Origin: Planctomyces sp.
GTDB taxonomy: Bacteria > Planctomycetota > Planctomycetia > Planctomycetales > Planctomycetaceae
Direction: 5' to 3'
Assembly: GCA_016795105.1 (NCBI GenBank)
Contig: JAEUIH010000073.1
Coordinates: forward strand, 1 to 37,309
DNA: 37,309 nt
Shown piece after piece: positions 8,617-17,504 of this stretch; position 1 is the first letter of the stretch, and each line of letters opens with the position of its first letter. The notes beneath the pieces are model-generated. The model saw nothing but the letters and a program-made list of their open reading frames with translations, was not told the origin of the DNA and ran no database searches. Position numbers and translations under genes: made by a program.

Positions 8617-10413
8617 CTACTGGTAGGTAATATCGTCGAGGAAGAATTCAAGGGACTCGCCCTGACCGCTCAGGCTCCACAGAAACCCGCTTTTGATGCG
8701 GGCGAGTTCCTTTTCAGACAGATCGATTGTGTACTCTTTCCACTGCGGAGTCAAAGTCACTTCGATTTCCGCTTTGCAGCTGTCATGATATTTCATCTCC
8801 ATTCCAATCGCGCCAACACCAAATTTGATCTTCTCGCCGCCCCTGGCACCTCGAGCCCAGAAGACCAGCTTCTCAGCGTCGCTCAGGTTGTAACCACCAG
8901 CTGAGTTTCCCCAGTCGTTCGCCGGATGTTGCCAGATCACGCCACCCCAATTCCCGACATCGTTGTATTGAACTCTCAGACATGTCTTACCCGAATGCGG
9001 ATTGTCATCGCAGTCTTCCTGCATCTTGATCGCTGCCGTGTTGCCCATGTAACCAGACGGAGAAAATAGCAAAGCAGTCGCCTGATCACCGTAGATCGTG
9101 AGCGGCACGCTGGCAACAGCCGCCTTCTCAAGGCGAGCTCTTCCGCGTACGAAAATCGGTAAACTTCCCACGGCAGCTCTTTTATCCCCGGCTCGCACAT
9201 AGCAATAGAGACGATACATGCCTCCTGACTGAGGCATTTTGACATTGACCTCCAGCAAACTATTTTCCGCTATGGCATCCGGATATGCACTGGTGCCTGG
9301 AGCACCGGTTCCGGCAGTTGAGTAATTCGACTGTTCACGCTGGAGTTCCCAGTGGACGATGGCGGCGGAATCCCCCGCGCCAAGCGTGACCCGGGCCGAA
9401 ACTGTATCACCGGGCCCAACCTGATCATTGCTCGTGATCTGCAGAGATTTGATCTCGGGACATTTCACGTCTGGTGATTTGCCCGTCCACAGCTCCTGCA
9501 TCGTATCCACAGCCGCGAGTCGACTGCCATCAGGAAGGAGCATCCCAAACCACGTCGATGTGGCTTCGATCTTATGGCCCCAGGTGAATACATACGACCC
9601 CAGGCACATTTCTTTCGCCCCGGATACGCTGCCTTGATACGCAGATCGATAATGTCGCGATTTCTCAGTACTGGTCAACTCCGGAGCTGCTTTGAAACTG
9701 TTCAGTTCTGTTTCCCACGTCCCAGGAGGACCAAACTCCGTCAACACAAACGGCTTTGTTGCACCAGTTTCACGATATCGCGTTGCAACCGTAGCACCAC
9801 CACCATAACTGTTTACACCAATCACATCGATTTCCGGACAATGCTTGTGAATCTGCTGAACCTTGTCCTTGCCTATCTCGGCGATCACTGTCATTGTTGG
9901 ATGATTGGGATCGACTTGCTTAACCATGGCAGCAATTTCTCCAATCGCCTGCCACAGTGCATCGGATTCGTTGTCGATCTCCATCTCATTGCCAATTCCC
10001 CACATCAAAACGGCTGGATGGTCCTTGTACTTCACAACCGCAGCTTTGACGTCCTCAAACTGCTGTCGGACCATGACAGGATCGTCATAACGAAATCCAT
10101 GCTGTTTGTGGCCAAGCCAGATGCCTAGAGTAACGGTAAGACCCAGCCGGTGAGCTTCATCAAGTTCCGCTCCGGTTTCAGGTCCTATACCCCACGTTCG
10201 AATAGAATTGCCACCACATTCGACCAGCAACGTCCGTGAGCCGTTGCCACCAGCACCCTGAATAAAGTAGGGCTCGCCGCCGCGAAGCAACCTCAATTGC
10301 CCATCGACGTGTGCAACCCTTACCGGCACTGCCTGTGCGGACACCTCAACCGAAAACGAAATACAAAGCAGCACAATCAACAGAATGATGCCGAACCAGG
10401 ATGAACGCAACAT
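8617..10413 (-). CDS. Secreted GH2-like TIM-barrel glycoside hydrolase
   Basis: This 598-residue protein has a signal peptide (about 1-27). The second ATG (10413) is preferred because GGGAGA lies about 4 bases before it; the upstream ATG (10425) has no such site. The N-terminal half is a TIM barrel of the GH2/GH-A clan: GGNSIRTWGI, then WGIGNEME with the likely acid/base Glu143, and VLTEFGPPG with the likely nucleophile Glu226. Residues about 300-400 form an Ig-like domain, and about 420-598 a beta-rich domain ending in FFLDDITYQ, typical of carbohydrate-binding modules. It probably cleaves a beta-linked polysaccharide outside the membrane. The substrate cannot be read from sequence, and a glucanosyltransferase role is also possible. 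Confidence 0.82.
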   Translation of the reverse strand: MLRSSWFGIILLIVLLCISFSVEVSAQAVPVRVAHVDGQLRLLRGGEPYFIQGAGGNGSRTLLVECGGNSIRTWGIGPETGAELDEAHRLGLTVTLGIWLGHKQHGFRYDDPVMVRQQFEDVKAAVVKYKDHPAVLMWGIGNEMEIDNESDALWQAIGEIAAMVKQVDPNHPTMTVIAEIGKDKVQQIHKHCPEIDVIGVNSYGGGATVATRYRETGATKPFVLTEFGPPGTWETELNSFKAAPELTSTEKSRHYRSAYQGSVSGAKEMCLGSYVFTWGHKIEATSTWFGMLLPDGSRLAAVDTMQELWTGKSPDVKCPEIKSLQITSNDQVGPGDTVSARVTLGAGDSAAIVHWELQREQSNYSTAGTGAPGTSAYPDAIAENSLLEVNVKMPQSGGMYRLYCYVRAGDKRAAVGSLPIFVRGRARLEKAAVASVPLTIYGDQATALLFSPSGYMGNTAAIKMQEDCDDNPHSGKTCLRVQYNDVGNWGGVIWQHPANDWGNSAGGYNLSDAEKLVFWARGARGGEKIKFGVGAIGMEMKYHDSCKAEIEVTLTPQWKEYTIDLSEKELARIKSGFLWSLSGQGESLEFFLDDITYQ

Positions 10414-10563
10414 TGGATCTCCCATGAGAGGACGCTAAGCAAAGGTCAACCCATGGTATTTCCTGGCTGGTTCTGCTGCCAACGTAAGTCGATGGATTCA
10501 CGGCTTACCACAACGAACGGCCCGGATTCTGGCGACTCAGATCAGCAAGGTTCAATTTTCTTG

Positions 10564-11286
10564 TCAGAATCCTGACAGGTCAGACTGGGCGCCACCGATG
10601 ATGACTCGGAATTCGTCTTCAGACTCAAGGATCTCCGGCACCCATCGAATTCGACTTAACCACTTTATTGCAAACGCGTCGATCCTCTTTGTGTTTGTGG
10701 ACCTGAACGCCCGAATGAGCATCCCTGTAGTAAATACCAAACCCGACATCCATGCCAACTTCTCCTCGTTGGCCCAGGCAAAGCATCCCGTTGCTGTGAA
10801 CGAACCAAACATCACAATTCGCGCTGCATAAATGGAATACTTATGAAGCCGATTCTCATGGCTGAACTGCCTGTCACATATTTCGCAGAGCATCAACGGG
10901 AACTTCGTTCCGGACCAACGCTCTTCCGCCGCCGGAACAACCAATTTTGCTCCGCCCAGTACAGAGGGTCGAATCACTTCGTCATTCGATATCTGACGTT
11001 CTTCCATAATTTGTAAAGTGATCGGGTAAGCAACCACAGCAGTTGATCTATTGCACGCATGGCACGTCCCGTTGAATGGTGCTGAGTTTAGCTTCGCTGC
11101 CTGTCGGAGCTTGTCGACGGCCGACAGATATGGAGAACAATCACCAGCGGCTTGTTGAAGTTTTATTGAGCTGGGGATACGCACGGCAGAAGCACATTTC
11201 GGGCACGCTTTCGTTGTACCAGCTTCAAACAACTGAACTGAAAGAGTCCATCCACATTGACAGGCAATGAAATACTCAGCAGCCAT
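10564..11286 (-). CDS. Zinc-ribbon membrane protein, unknown
   Basis: This 240-residue protein has four Cys pairs suited to bind zinc: Cys9/Cys11 with Cys28/Cys31 (ACQCGW...CPKC), then Cys75/Cys78 (CHAC) and Cys134/Cys137 (CEIC). Two hydrophobic helices follow at about 153-171 and 177-192. The start at 11286 is chosen because the protein begins directly with the ribbon (MAAEYFIACQCG). A longer frame opening at 11400 would read repeat-adjacent sequence and lacks a ribosome binding site. N-terminal zinc ribbons joined to membrane helices are common in planctomycetes, but no function is established. Confidence 0.65.
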   Translation of the reverse strand: MAAEYFIACQCGWTLSVQLFEAGTTKACPKCASAVRIPSSIKLQQAAGDCSPYLSAVDKLRQAAKLNSAPFNGTCHACNRSTAVVAYPITLQIMEERQISNDEVIRPSVLGGAKLVVPAAEERWSGTKFPLMLCEICDRQFSHENRLHKYSIYAARIVMFGSFTATGCFAWANEEKLAWMSGLVFTTGMLIRAFRSTNTKRIDAFAIKWLSRIRWVPEILESEDEFRVIIGGAQSDLSGF

Positions 11287-11401
11287 CCCGTCCACGCCTC
11301 GCAGCAAACAAACCAACAAAAAGACTCCTGCCTGAGCGTCCTCATATCGACAAGCATATCGATTGGCAAAGCCTGAGAGCAACGCAGACGGCCCCGTCAC
11401 G

Positions 11402-11594
11402 CGCTGGTTCGAGTACTACCGCGGCGCAGGGGTGGCTCGCAAATGTAGGATGGGCATTCCTGCCCGTCGCAAATGTAGGATGGGCATTCCTGCTGGTTCG
11501 AGCACCAGCGTGTCTGCGGGGTCGTGCTCGGGCAGGAATGCCCAAGCTACATTTGGCAGGGGTGGCTCGGGCAGGAATGCCCAAGCTACGATCT
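11402..11594. repeat. Family-1 palindrome cluster with 70-bp-type linker
   Basis: Two forward cores (11444-11467 and a truncated one at 11474-11493) precede two reverse cores (11529-11550 and 11568-11591), the latter of the AAGCTAC variant. The GCTGGTTCGAGTACTACCGCGG linker known from 5791-6087 occurs at about 11402-11424, and part of it follows the second core. The cluster lies between the zinc-ribbon gene and the methyltransferase gene, both on the minus strand. It borders the methyltransferase stop codon, so it could serve as its 3' end. No gene is seen in 11287-11596. Confidence 0.85.
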
Positions 11595-11596
11595 GT

Positions 11597-12418
11597 TCAT
11601 GAATCGCTGCGAAGCAGAGCTCTGGGAGTATAGCTTGCCGGAATTGAAACGAGAGGATCTTCCAGCACCAAATTGGGACGGCGGCGGGCGACGACGCGAT
11701 TGTATCCGAGATTGCGTCCCGCGTCGGCTGCTATTGTCTCAATCTCCTGCTGATTGTCTGGAGCGATTGTCCTGTGCCATTCAAGCCACAACTTCCAGCC
11801 GTCAGGCATCATGTCAGCACGTTCCACATTGACAATGCCCGATCGTTCCCAATGCCTCCGCCACCAACCCGAAGAATGCATACTCCATAATGATGGTTCG
11901 GCATTCAGCCATTCGGCGAGGTGAGCGGGAACATCTTGTTCGATCTCATCGACAAAGCCGGCAAGGGCGATCGCAATCTGGCCTCCCGGCTTCACGAATC
12001 GCGCTAAATACTTCAAGTACTGATCATCCGTACCAAAGTATGGGAATGCATCGATCGATACGATCGCGTCAAAGAATTCAGCTGCAAAGGGCAAGGTCCG
12101 AGCATCGGAGTGAATTGGAAAGACGGTTCGTTCGGCACCGGCGTCGCGAATCCTCTGCAGATTCTCGGACGGACTGAACCAAAGATCCGTGGCCCAGACT
12201 TCCAGTGAATACTCGCGGGTCAGAAATATTGATGACATCGCACGACCGCATCCCAAATCCAGAACCTTCATCCCAGGTTTAAGGTCCAGAGCCGATGCCA
12301 GCCATTCAGTGAGCCAGAGGGAATTCGCTCCTCCGCTCGCGTTCTCAACAACCCAGTCGGGATGGTATGAATTCGATTTCGGAAACTGAACAGCAAACAG
12401 GCGCTCTTTTGATGTCAT
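11597..12418 (-). CDS. Class I SAM-dependent methyltransferase
   Basis: This 273-residue protein carries motif I VLDLGCGRAMSS near residue 55, an acidic end of strand two (WATDLWFS), DARTLPF, and the motif around FDAIVSIDAFPYFG; KPGGQIAIA follows. These define a Rossmann-fold methyltransferase of the UbiE/COQ5-like small-molecule type. The substrate is unknown. The ATG at 12418 is preferred to a TTG four codons upstream. It has no obvious operon partner: the DUF4184 gene upstream ends about 80 bp away. Confidence 0.85.
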   Translation of the reverse strand: MTSKERLFAVQFPKSNSYHPDWVVENASGGANSLWLTEWLASALDLKPGMKVLDLGCGRAMSSIFLTREYSLEVWATDLWFSPSENLQRIRDAGAERTVFPIHSDARTLPFAAEFFDAIVSIDAFPYFGTDDQYLKYLARFVKPGGQIAIALAGFVDEIEQDVPAHLAEWLNAEPSLWSMHSSGWWRRHWERSGIVNVERADMMPDGWKLWLEWHRTIAPDNQQEIETIAADAGRNLGYNRVVARRRPNLVLEDPLVSIPASYTPRALLRSDS

Positions 12419-12498
12419 GAAGTCATCCAATAGAAATCAGCGTGAATACTCAGGAACAGAGAACCCGAGAGGTCAGCGACGACCTCGGAGACACCAGT

Positions 12499-13305
12499 TC
12501 ACGTACTTCGGTTCGCTGACTGTTTTTCCAATAGCTGTTCAGGATGTGTGAGAGCCCTGAGAACGTGGTAACCACAACTGTACAGCACCAATAAGATCAT
12601 CACAATCGCCCCGGAAAGTTTCACCGTTGCTCCCACTGCATGGTAACCGGATGATTCTGTGAGAAAAGCAAAAACACCGACCAGCACCGGTATCACAGAG
12701 ATGACGCTCATTATCAACAGCTTCAGTCTGAGCGAAACTGATTCAACATCGACCTGTGGATGAACTCGCATGAGTGACCTCAGCGCAAATGTCGCCAACA
12801 GCGGCAGGCCGACAAACGTACTGCCATACTGAAGAAGTTTGTAGCCGGGAACGGCAAAATCACCCACCATAAGAACTCGATTCAATGCAGGTATCAATCG
12901 CGTACCCCAACGACCTTCGTGCGTAAAAGCATCCCAGAACTGGTGCGTAAATGCGCCGATGATAATCGCGAGGACCACACCTCCATAAAACAGCAGATGA
13001 ATCTCGGACCGAGGACTCCTCGGCAGAAGTGATCCAGGTTCTATCCGGCCCTGTAACCAACCCGGCAATAGCGCGACAAGCGGCCGCCGTAACAGAAGTT
13101 CAAACAGGAAGAAAACAACAACGCCCGCAGGAACACAATTCGTGAACACACCCAGTGGTGTGTGTGTTTCTGAATAGCCGACGATCGGCAGAAACATCCC
13201 AAGATCGGGTACCATGGCTCCGATCGCAAGGGCCGAAAATGGCAGCCATTGACGCAACGGCCATAACGGCAGCACTGCCACCACATGTGTTGGAGTAAAC
13301 GGCAT
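12499..13305 (-). CDS. DUF4184 family membrane protein
   Basis: The product has 268 residues. It opens with MPFTPTHVVAVLPL and continues with AIGAMVPDLG and FTHQFWDAFTH, the His/Asp-containing signatures of DUF4184, a family related to membrane-bound metal-dependent hydrolases of the YdjM type. About six hydrophobic segments are visible. A role in membrane lipid or metal chemistry is possible but unproven. The 3' end of the broken acetyltransferase gene lies 38 bp upstream of its start on the same strand. Confidence 0.8.
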   Translation of the reverse strand: MPFTPTHVVAVLPLWPLRQWLPFSALAIGAMVPDLGMFLPIVGYSETHTPLGVFTNCVPAGVVVFFLFELLLRRPLVALLPGWLQGRIEPGSLLPRSPRSEIHLLFYGGVVLAIIIGAFTHQFWDAFTHEGRWGTRLIPALNRVLMVGDFAVPGYKLLQYGSTFVGLPLLATFALRSLMRVHPQVDVESVSLRLKLLIMSVISVIPVLVGVFAFLTESSGYHAVGATVKLSGAIVMILLVLYSCGYHVLRALTHPEQLLEKQSANRST

Positions 13306-13343
13306 GTCAAAACTCTCGGCCTGGACACAGGCACGATCCCGGT

Positions 13344-13600
13344 TCAGTTGTCGGTGCGTAATTGCAAATCGGAAATCGACGGGGCAATATCAAAGTGAAG
13401 TACCTCCCCACGCTTTCCGTGTTTCGCATAAAGTGCTATCGCCGGGTCGTCGCCTGATTCTGCCTGTTCTTTAGGACATACCCCGCAAGGCCACCCAGAA
13501 CTACGTCGTCACGTAAAGCGACGATTGCAACAAAGCAGTTTTTCTCGAACAATCCTGTCAGATACTTGTCTGACGGTTGTCTCTCCGAGTATTTTTCAGG
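13344..13600 (-). pseudogene. Broken AAC(3)-I-like GNAT acetyltransferase remnant
   Basis: This was found by translating the minus strand in two frames. Positions 13600 to 13469 encode a segment including PEKYSERQPSDKYLTGLF and [20 protein letters not shown]. From 13471 to the stop at 13344-13346, one frame away, the sequence encodes [19 protein letters not shown] then HFDIAP. These match the N-terminal third and the C-terminus of AAC(3)-I-type acetyltransferases, whose C-terminus reads GDDPAVALYTKLG...MHFDI from memory. The 45-50 residues between, which hold the acetyl-CoA loop (RRQGIAT in the family), are missing and the frame shifts at the junction near 13469. No good start is visible upstream of 13600. 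It cannot encode a working enzyme. Confidence 0.8.
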
Positions 13601-13795
13601 TTCTTGGCCCTGCGGCCGATTGATGCCTTTGCGGCTCGGCCAATTCTCATGCGCAGTGAATGAACAGAGCTCTGCATTGATTGTGGCAGATAGATGGGAA
13701 AAATTTCAAGAGCGAAGCAGCGGACGTAAGACGGCCGATCCGGAACACCAACGTACCCGGGTTCTGGGGCTGCCAGTGTGTAGCCTGTGTGTGCT

Positions 13796-13818
13796 CGGGC
13801 AGGAATGCCCAAGCTACG
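13796..13818. repeat. Single reverse copy of the family-1 palindrome
   Basis: One reverse core (CGGGCAGGAATGCCCAAGC) lies 11 bp past the stop of the sigma-factor gene. It is the only isolated copy in the window. Nothing coding is seen between 13601 and this copy beyond a frame that reads through it. Confidence 0.8.
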
Positions 13819-13829
13819 TGGTGGTTGGG

Positions 13830-15086
13830 TTAATTATTCGGGAGACTGTCAATTCGGTTTTGTAGAAAGCGGATTTCAGGGGCCTGCTTGGCAAGGCGGA
13901 TGGCTTGAAGATAGGCGCTTCGAGCTTCCCCGAACCGCCCCAGGCGACGACACAAATCGGCTCGGGCGGCGTGGGCCAGGTGAAAATCAATGAGCGTTCC
14001 GGAGATCAGCAACTGTTCAATGATTTCGAGTCCGGCATTTGCTCCGTCCCTCATCGCGACAGCCACAGCACGATTTAGTTCCACCACTGGTGAATCGGTG
14101 ATGACCTTCAACACATCATACAACCCGACGATTTCGTTCCAGTCCGTCCGATCAGAACTCTCTGACGACGCATGAACGGCTGAAATTGCTGCCTGAACCG
14201 TGTAATACCCAAACCGGGGCAGGGATAGTGCCTGTTCAACCAACCGCTTGCCTTCAACAATCATCTCGTAATTCCAAAGAGTCCGATCCTGATCTTCCAG
14301 AAGAATCAGGTCACCGCTCGATGTGGTTCTGGCTTGTCTGCGAGATTCATTCAGGAGCATCAATGCGAGCAGACCGATCGATTCCGCTGCTGGCTGAAGT
14401 TCCACCAGCAACCGTCCAAGACGAATTGCCTCCGAAGACAATTCAGCGCGGACCAGTTGTTCTCCTGAGGAAGCAGAATAGCCCTCATTGAACACCAGAT
14501 AGACGACAGCTAATACCGAATCGAGGCGTTCCGGGAGATCACCTGCTTCCGGAACCTGAAATGGAATACCGGCATCTCGGATCTTGCCTTTTCCCCTGAC
14601 CAGTCGTTGAGCCATCGTAGACGGTGCGACCAGAAATGCGCTGGCAATATCGTCTGTTGAGAGGCCGCAGACTTCGCGAAGAGTCAAAGCAATTTGAACT
14701 TCCGGAGAGATCGCCGGATGGCAACAGGTAAAGATCAGGCGAAGTCGGTCATCTTCGATGTCATGATCGGACTGCAGCGAGTCCACAGCCGCTTCGTCAA
14801 AATCTTCGGCAAGTTTCGTACGGATTTCATTGAGTTTGATGCGGCGTCGAACAGTATCTACCGCGCGAAACCGCCCGGCGGAAACCAGCCAGGAACGCGG
14901 GTTCGCGGGGATGCCTTCGGAAGGCCACTGAAGCATTGCTGCCGCAAATGCATCCTGTAGAGCTTCTTCCGCCAGGTCGAAATCCCTCAGCAGTCGAACC
15001 AGTGTCGCGAAGACTCTTCGTGACTCTGTTCGATAGAGTGATTCAATCAGTTCGGAGATGTCCTGAGGCACTTTGCTTTCAACCAA
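13830..15086 (-). CDS. ECF sigma factor of the ECF42-like (long C-terminal) group
   Basis: The product has 418 residues. Sigma region 2 spans about 20-85 ([40 protein letters not shown]). Region 4 spans about 112-170, with the hallmark [20 protein letters not shown] and a helix-turn-helix at [21 protein letters not shown] helical C-terminal extension (about 175-418) contains the [13 protein letters not shown] block and TPR-like pairs ([19 protein letters not shown]). This is the group usually called ECF42, in which the extension may replace an anti-sigma factor. The start is uncertain: TTG at 15086 or GTG at 15071. The usual neighbour, a YCII/DGPF-domain protein, is absent on both sides. Confidence 0.88.
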   Translation of the reverse strand: MVESKVPQDISELIESLYRTESRRVFATLVRLLRDFDLAEEALQDAFAAAMLQWPSEGIPANPRSWLVSAGRFRAVDTVRRRIKLNEIRTKLAEDFDEAAVDSLQSDHDIEDDRLRLIFTCCHPAISPEVQIALTLREVCGLSTDDIASAFLVAPSTMAQRLVRGKGKIRDAGIPFQVPEAGDLPERLDSVLAVVYLVFNEGYSASSGEQLVRAELSSEAIRLGRLLVELQPAAESIGLLALMLLNESRRQARTTSSGDLILLEDQDRTLWNYEMIVEGKRLVEQALSLPRFGYYTVQAAISAVHASSESSDRTDWNEIVGLYDVLKVITDSPVVELNRAVAVAMRDGANAGLEIIEQLLISGTLIDFHLAHAARADLCRRLGRFGEARSAYLQAIRLAKQAPEIRFLQNRIDSLPNN

Positions 15087-15134
15087 CCGATCATGAAGGT
15101 AGTGTGACGATCAGGCTGATCGGTCCGTTCCAGC

Positions 15135-16082
15135 TTACCCGTGGTTTCGATGCTTCCGAAACCACTCTGCCGTTCGGGCAAGCCCATCATGAGCCGTGAC
15201 CGTTGGACCGAGCAATTCAACGAGTCGGTCCGCATCCAGCAGACTGCGTTCCACATCTCCGGCCCGTCGGTCACCAGGTGTCATGGCAACTTTGGAACCA
15301 AGAACTTCCTGAAGACGCTCTGCAATCTGACGTGTTGTAGTTTCCTGTCCGGTGCCGACATTCATGATGCGATCCGGAACCTCTCCCTTCAATGCTGCAA
15401 TATTGGCCTTAACAACGTCCTCAATGTAGACGTAGTCGCGAACACAGCCAGCATCTCCCAGAGTCTTGCGGGCATTGATCCGTATGCCTTCGTTCGCCAG
15501 CATCCGGTTGCAGAAAATTGCAACAACCCCGGCTTCTCCATGTGGGTCCTGCCGTGGCCCATAGACGTTTGCATACCGCAGGATGGTGTAGTTCAGGCCA
15601 TACTCCTGGCGGAAACATTCAAGATACTTCTCCGCAGCAAACTTACTGCATGCATATGGGCTGACCGGCACAGGAATGGTAGAGATGCTGGCTCGAGTTC
15701 CATCCGGAACGTCTCCGTAGATGGCTCCACCCGTACTGGCAAAAATCACTCGTCTGACTTTATGCTGCTCAGCGGCTCTCAGAATGTTGATCGTCCCGAG
15801 GATGTTCACTTCTGCATCCATCTGAGGCTCACGGACGCTGATCGCAACGCTGGCCTGGGCTGCCTGATGACTGATGGCATCTGGTTTGAAATCTGCCACT
15901 GCAGCACTGACATCCGCGAGATTGCGTAGATCAATCTGATAAAACTTTGCTCCCGGAAACAGGTTTTCTTTGCGGCCTGAAACCAGACTGTCAATGACAC
16001 CCACCTGCCAGCCAAGGCCCAGTGCCTTTTCGCAGATGTGGCTTCCAATGAATCCCGCTCCACCCGTTACCAGCAAACGCAT
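15135..16082 (-). CDS. NAD-dependent epimerase/dehydratase (UDP-glucose 4-epimerase-like)
   Basis: This 315-residue extended SDR protein has the NAD-binding GGAGFIGS near the N-terminus, the ST pair in FASTGGAIYGD, and catalytic Tyr143 and Lys147 (SPYACSKFAAEKY). Later YANVYGPRQDP and DYVYIEDVV are typical of the GalE/WbpP/Gne type. It likely interconverts UDP-hexoses (or UDP-N-acetylhexosamines) for surface polysaccharide. The ATG at 16082 is preferred to a TTG two codons upstream; a GGGGAT box lies about 8 bases before it. It is divergent from manA, so 16083-16366 should hold both promoters, and it is 48 bp upstream of the sigma-factor gene on the same strand. Confidence 0.88.
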   Translation of the reverse strand: MRLLVTGGAGFIGSHICEKALGLGWQVGVIDSLVSGRKENLFPGAKFYQIDLRNLADVSAAVADFKPDAISHQAAQASVAISVREPQMDAEVNILGTINILRAAEQHKVRRVIFASTGGAIYGDVPDGTRASISTIPVPVSPYACSKFAAEKYLECFRQEYGLNYTILRYANVYGPRQDPHGEAGVVAIFCNRMLANEGIRINARKTLGDAGCVRDYVYIEDVVKANIAALKGEVPDRIMNVGTGQETTTRQIAERLQEVLGSKVAMTPGDRRAGDVERSLLDADRLVELLGPTVTAHDGLARTAEWFRKHRNHG

Positions 16083-16366
16083 CTTCAAAGATCCCCGACT
16101 GTTAATTTGCAGCGTGCGATCAGCCTCGAACTGCTTTAATGTACGGCTTACCGAAATTCGATCGAAATTGTCGAACTCGAAAGTATTGTTTCGGTCAGAA
16201 TCAATCAGTAGGGTAAGTTGAGAACTAATGCCGAGACGAGTCTACTCGGAACCCGAGATTCCAGATTTTTCGATTTTTCCGCCTCGTTGCCTACGATCTG
16301 CGCAAATTGCGAAGAATCGATATGATCTGATGCCCGATTTCTCTTGATATGCTGATCCGGTTTGTG
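16083..16366. promoter_or_regulatory. Divergent promoter region between epimerase and manA
   Basis: The 284 bp separate two divergently read genes, so promoters for both must lie here. The stretch is AT-richer than its surroundings (for example AATTGTCGAACTCGAAAG and TTTTTCGATTTTTCC). I could not assign a convincing -35/-10 pair or operator. The inference rests on gene orientation alone. Confidence 0.4.
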
Positions 16367-17353
16367 ATGGAACCTCTGATCTTTCAACCCATTCTGAAAC
16401 GCATTCGCTGGGGCGGCCGGAAACTTGGTTCGCTGCTCCGCAAACCCATTGGTCCGGAATCCGATTATGCCGAGAGCTGGGAAATTGCAGATCAGCACTC
16501 GGATCAGAGCGTTGTTGCTTCGGGAACCCATCAGGGCCTGACAATGCAGGAGTTGCTCAAAAGCCACTCCGAGCAGGTCCTGGGGCGCCACGCCGGACTC
16601 AGTCAGTTCCCCCTCCTCATCAAATACCTCGACGCAAACGACTGGCTGTCCCTGCAGGTCCATCCTGACGATTCGCGGGCGAAACAGTATGACGTTCGGG
16701 AGAATGGGAAAACAGAAGCCTGGGTGATTCTCGATGCCGAACCGGACGCCCAAATCATTGCCGGCCTGAAGCCGGGCGTGACTTCCGAAGAACTTCGCGC
16801 TGCGATCGAGAACAATACTGTTGGCGACCGTGTACATTACATGGGCGTTCAACGAGGAGACTGCATTTTTGTCCCCGCGGGAACCGTTCATGCACTTGGT
16901 CCCGGAGTTGTGCTCGCTGAAATTCAGCAACAAAGTAACCTCACATTCCGACTTACGGATTGGGGAAGACTGGACGCAAACGGAAATCCTCGACCGCTGC
17001 ACATTCAGGAATCATTGGACTGTACCGATTTCAATCGCGGGCCAGTCCGCCCGGTAACGCCGACGCGAATTCAGCGTCATGGGGTTGAAGCTGAAAAACT
17101 GGTAGAGTCTGCGTACTTTGTGTTTCACCGCTTCCGATCAAGCCAGTCGTTTGTTATTGAACCAACCAACGAATTCCGCATCCTGATGGGACTTGGCGGA
17201 AATGCCCGGATTTTGTCCAGTCACCCCGACCATCAAGTGGATTCCGCGCTGACACTCACTGCGGGAACCACAATTCTCCTGCCAGCTGCCGCACCGCAAA
17301 TCACCGTGTGTCCGGAACCAGACGCAGAGTTCCTTGAGATTCAGTGCCCGTGA
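16367..17353 (+). CDS. manA: Class I mannose-6-phosphate isomerase
   Basis: This 328-residue type I phosphomannose isomerase shows the zinc ligands Gln97 and His99 (LSLQVHPDD), Glu117 (GKTEAW) and His175 (PAGTVHALG). It opens with the usual EPLIFQPILKRIRWGGRKLG. It interconverts fructose-6-phosphate and mannose-6-phosphate, feeding GDP-mannose and surface sugars. The ATG at 16367 is preferred to that at 16349 because the family's conserved region begins right after it; neither has a strong ribosome binding site. The divergent epimerase also acts on sugar phosphates or nucleotides, so the pair may form a small glycan-precursor locus. A hairpin made of repeats follows the stop. Confidence 0.9.
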   Translation: MEPLIFQPILKRIRWGGRKLGSLLRKPIGPESDYAESWEIADQHSDQSVVASGTHQGLTMQELLKSHSEQVLGRHAGLSQFPLLIKYLDANDWLSLQVHPDDSRAKQYDVRENGKTEAWVILDAEPDAQIIAGLKPGVTSEELRAAIENNTVGDRVHYMGVQRGDCIFVPAGTVHALGPGVVLAEIQQQSNLTFRLTDWGRLDANGNPRPLHIQESLDCTDFNRGPVRPVTPTRIQRHGVEAEKLVESAYFVFHRFRSSQSFVIEPTNEFRILMGLGGNARILSSHPDHQVDSALTLTAGTTILLPAAAPQITVCPEPDAEFLEIQCP

Positions 17354-17377
17354 TCTTCCATCTGTGACGCACCAACC

Positions 17378-17480
17378 GTACGATGGGCATTCCTGCCCGT
17401 CGACTCACTGGGTGGAACAGGTGGGGGCGCAGTGCGCGTGGTTTGGACGGGCAGGAATGCCCATCCTACGATTTTTTTTT
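17378..17480 (+). terminator. Long hairpin from an inverted family-1 pair, followed by nine T
   Basis: A forward core at 17378-17401 (GTACGATGGGCATTCC...) and a reverse core at 17446-17469 pair over 24 bp with a single mismatch, leaving a 44-base loop. GA and nine T residues (17472-17480) follow, the layout of an intrinsic terminator for manA. The dcd start codon is 25 bases further on, so the same structure would also separate or attenuate transcription into dcd. Whether the long loop allows efficient termination is untested. Confidence 0.6.
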
Positions 17481-17504
17481 CCTTCAACGATTTCGGGTCA
17501 TTGT

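Noticed and set aside
10559-10577. TTGTCAG-AATC-CTGACAG hairpin near the zinc-ribbon stop
   Set aside because: It overlaps the last codons and has only a 7-bp stem without a T-tract, so a terminator call is not supported.
11342-11602. Frames on both strands over the second repeat cluster
   Set aside because: They are translations of the palindromes (QECPSY, MGIPARA) and not genes.
16205-17002. 265-codon minus-strand frame opposite manA
   Set aside because: It is antisense to the conserved metal-site region of ManA and shows no protein family features.
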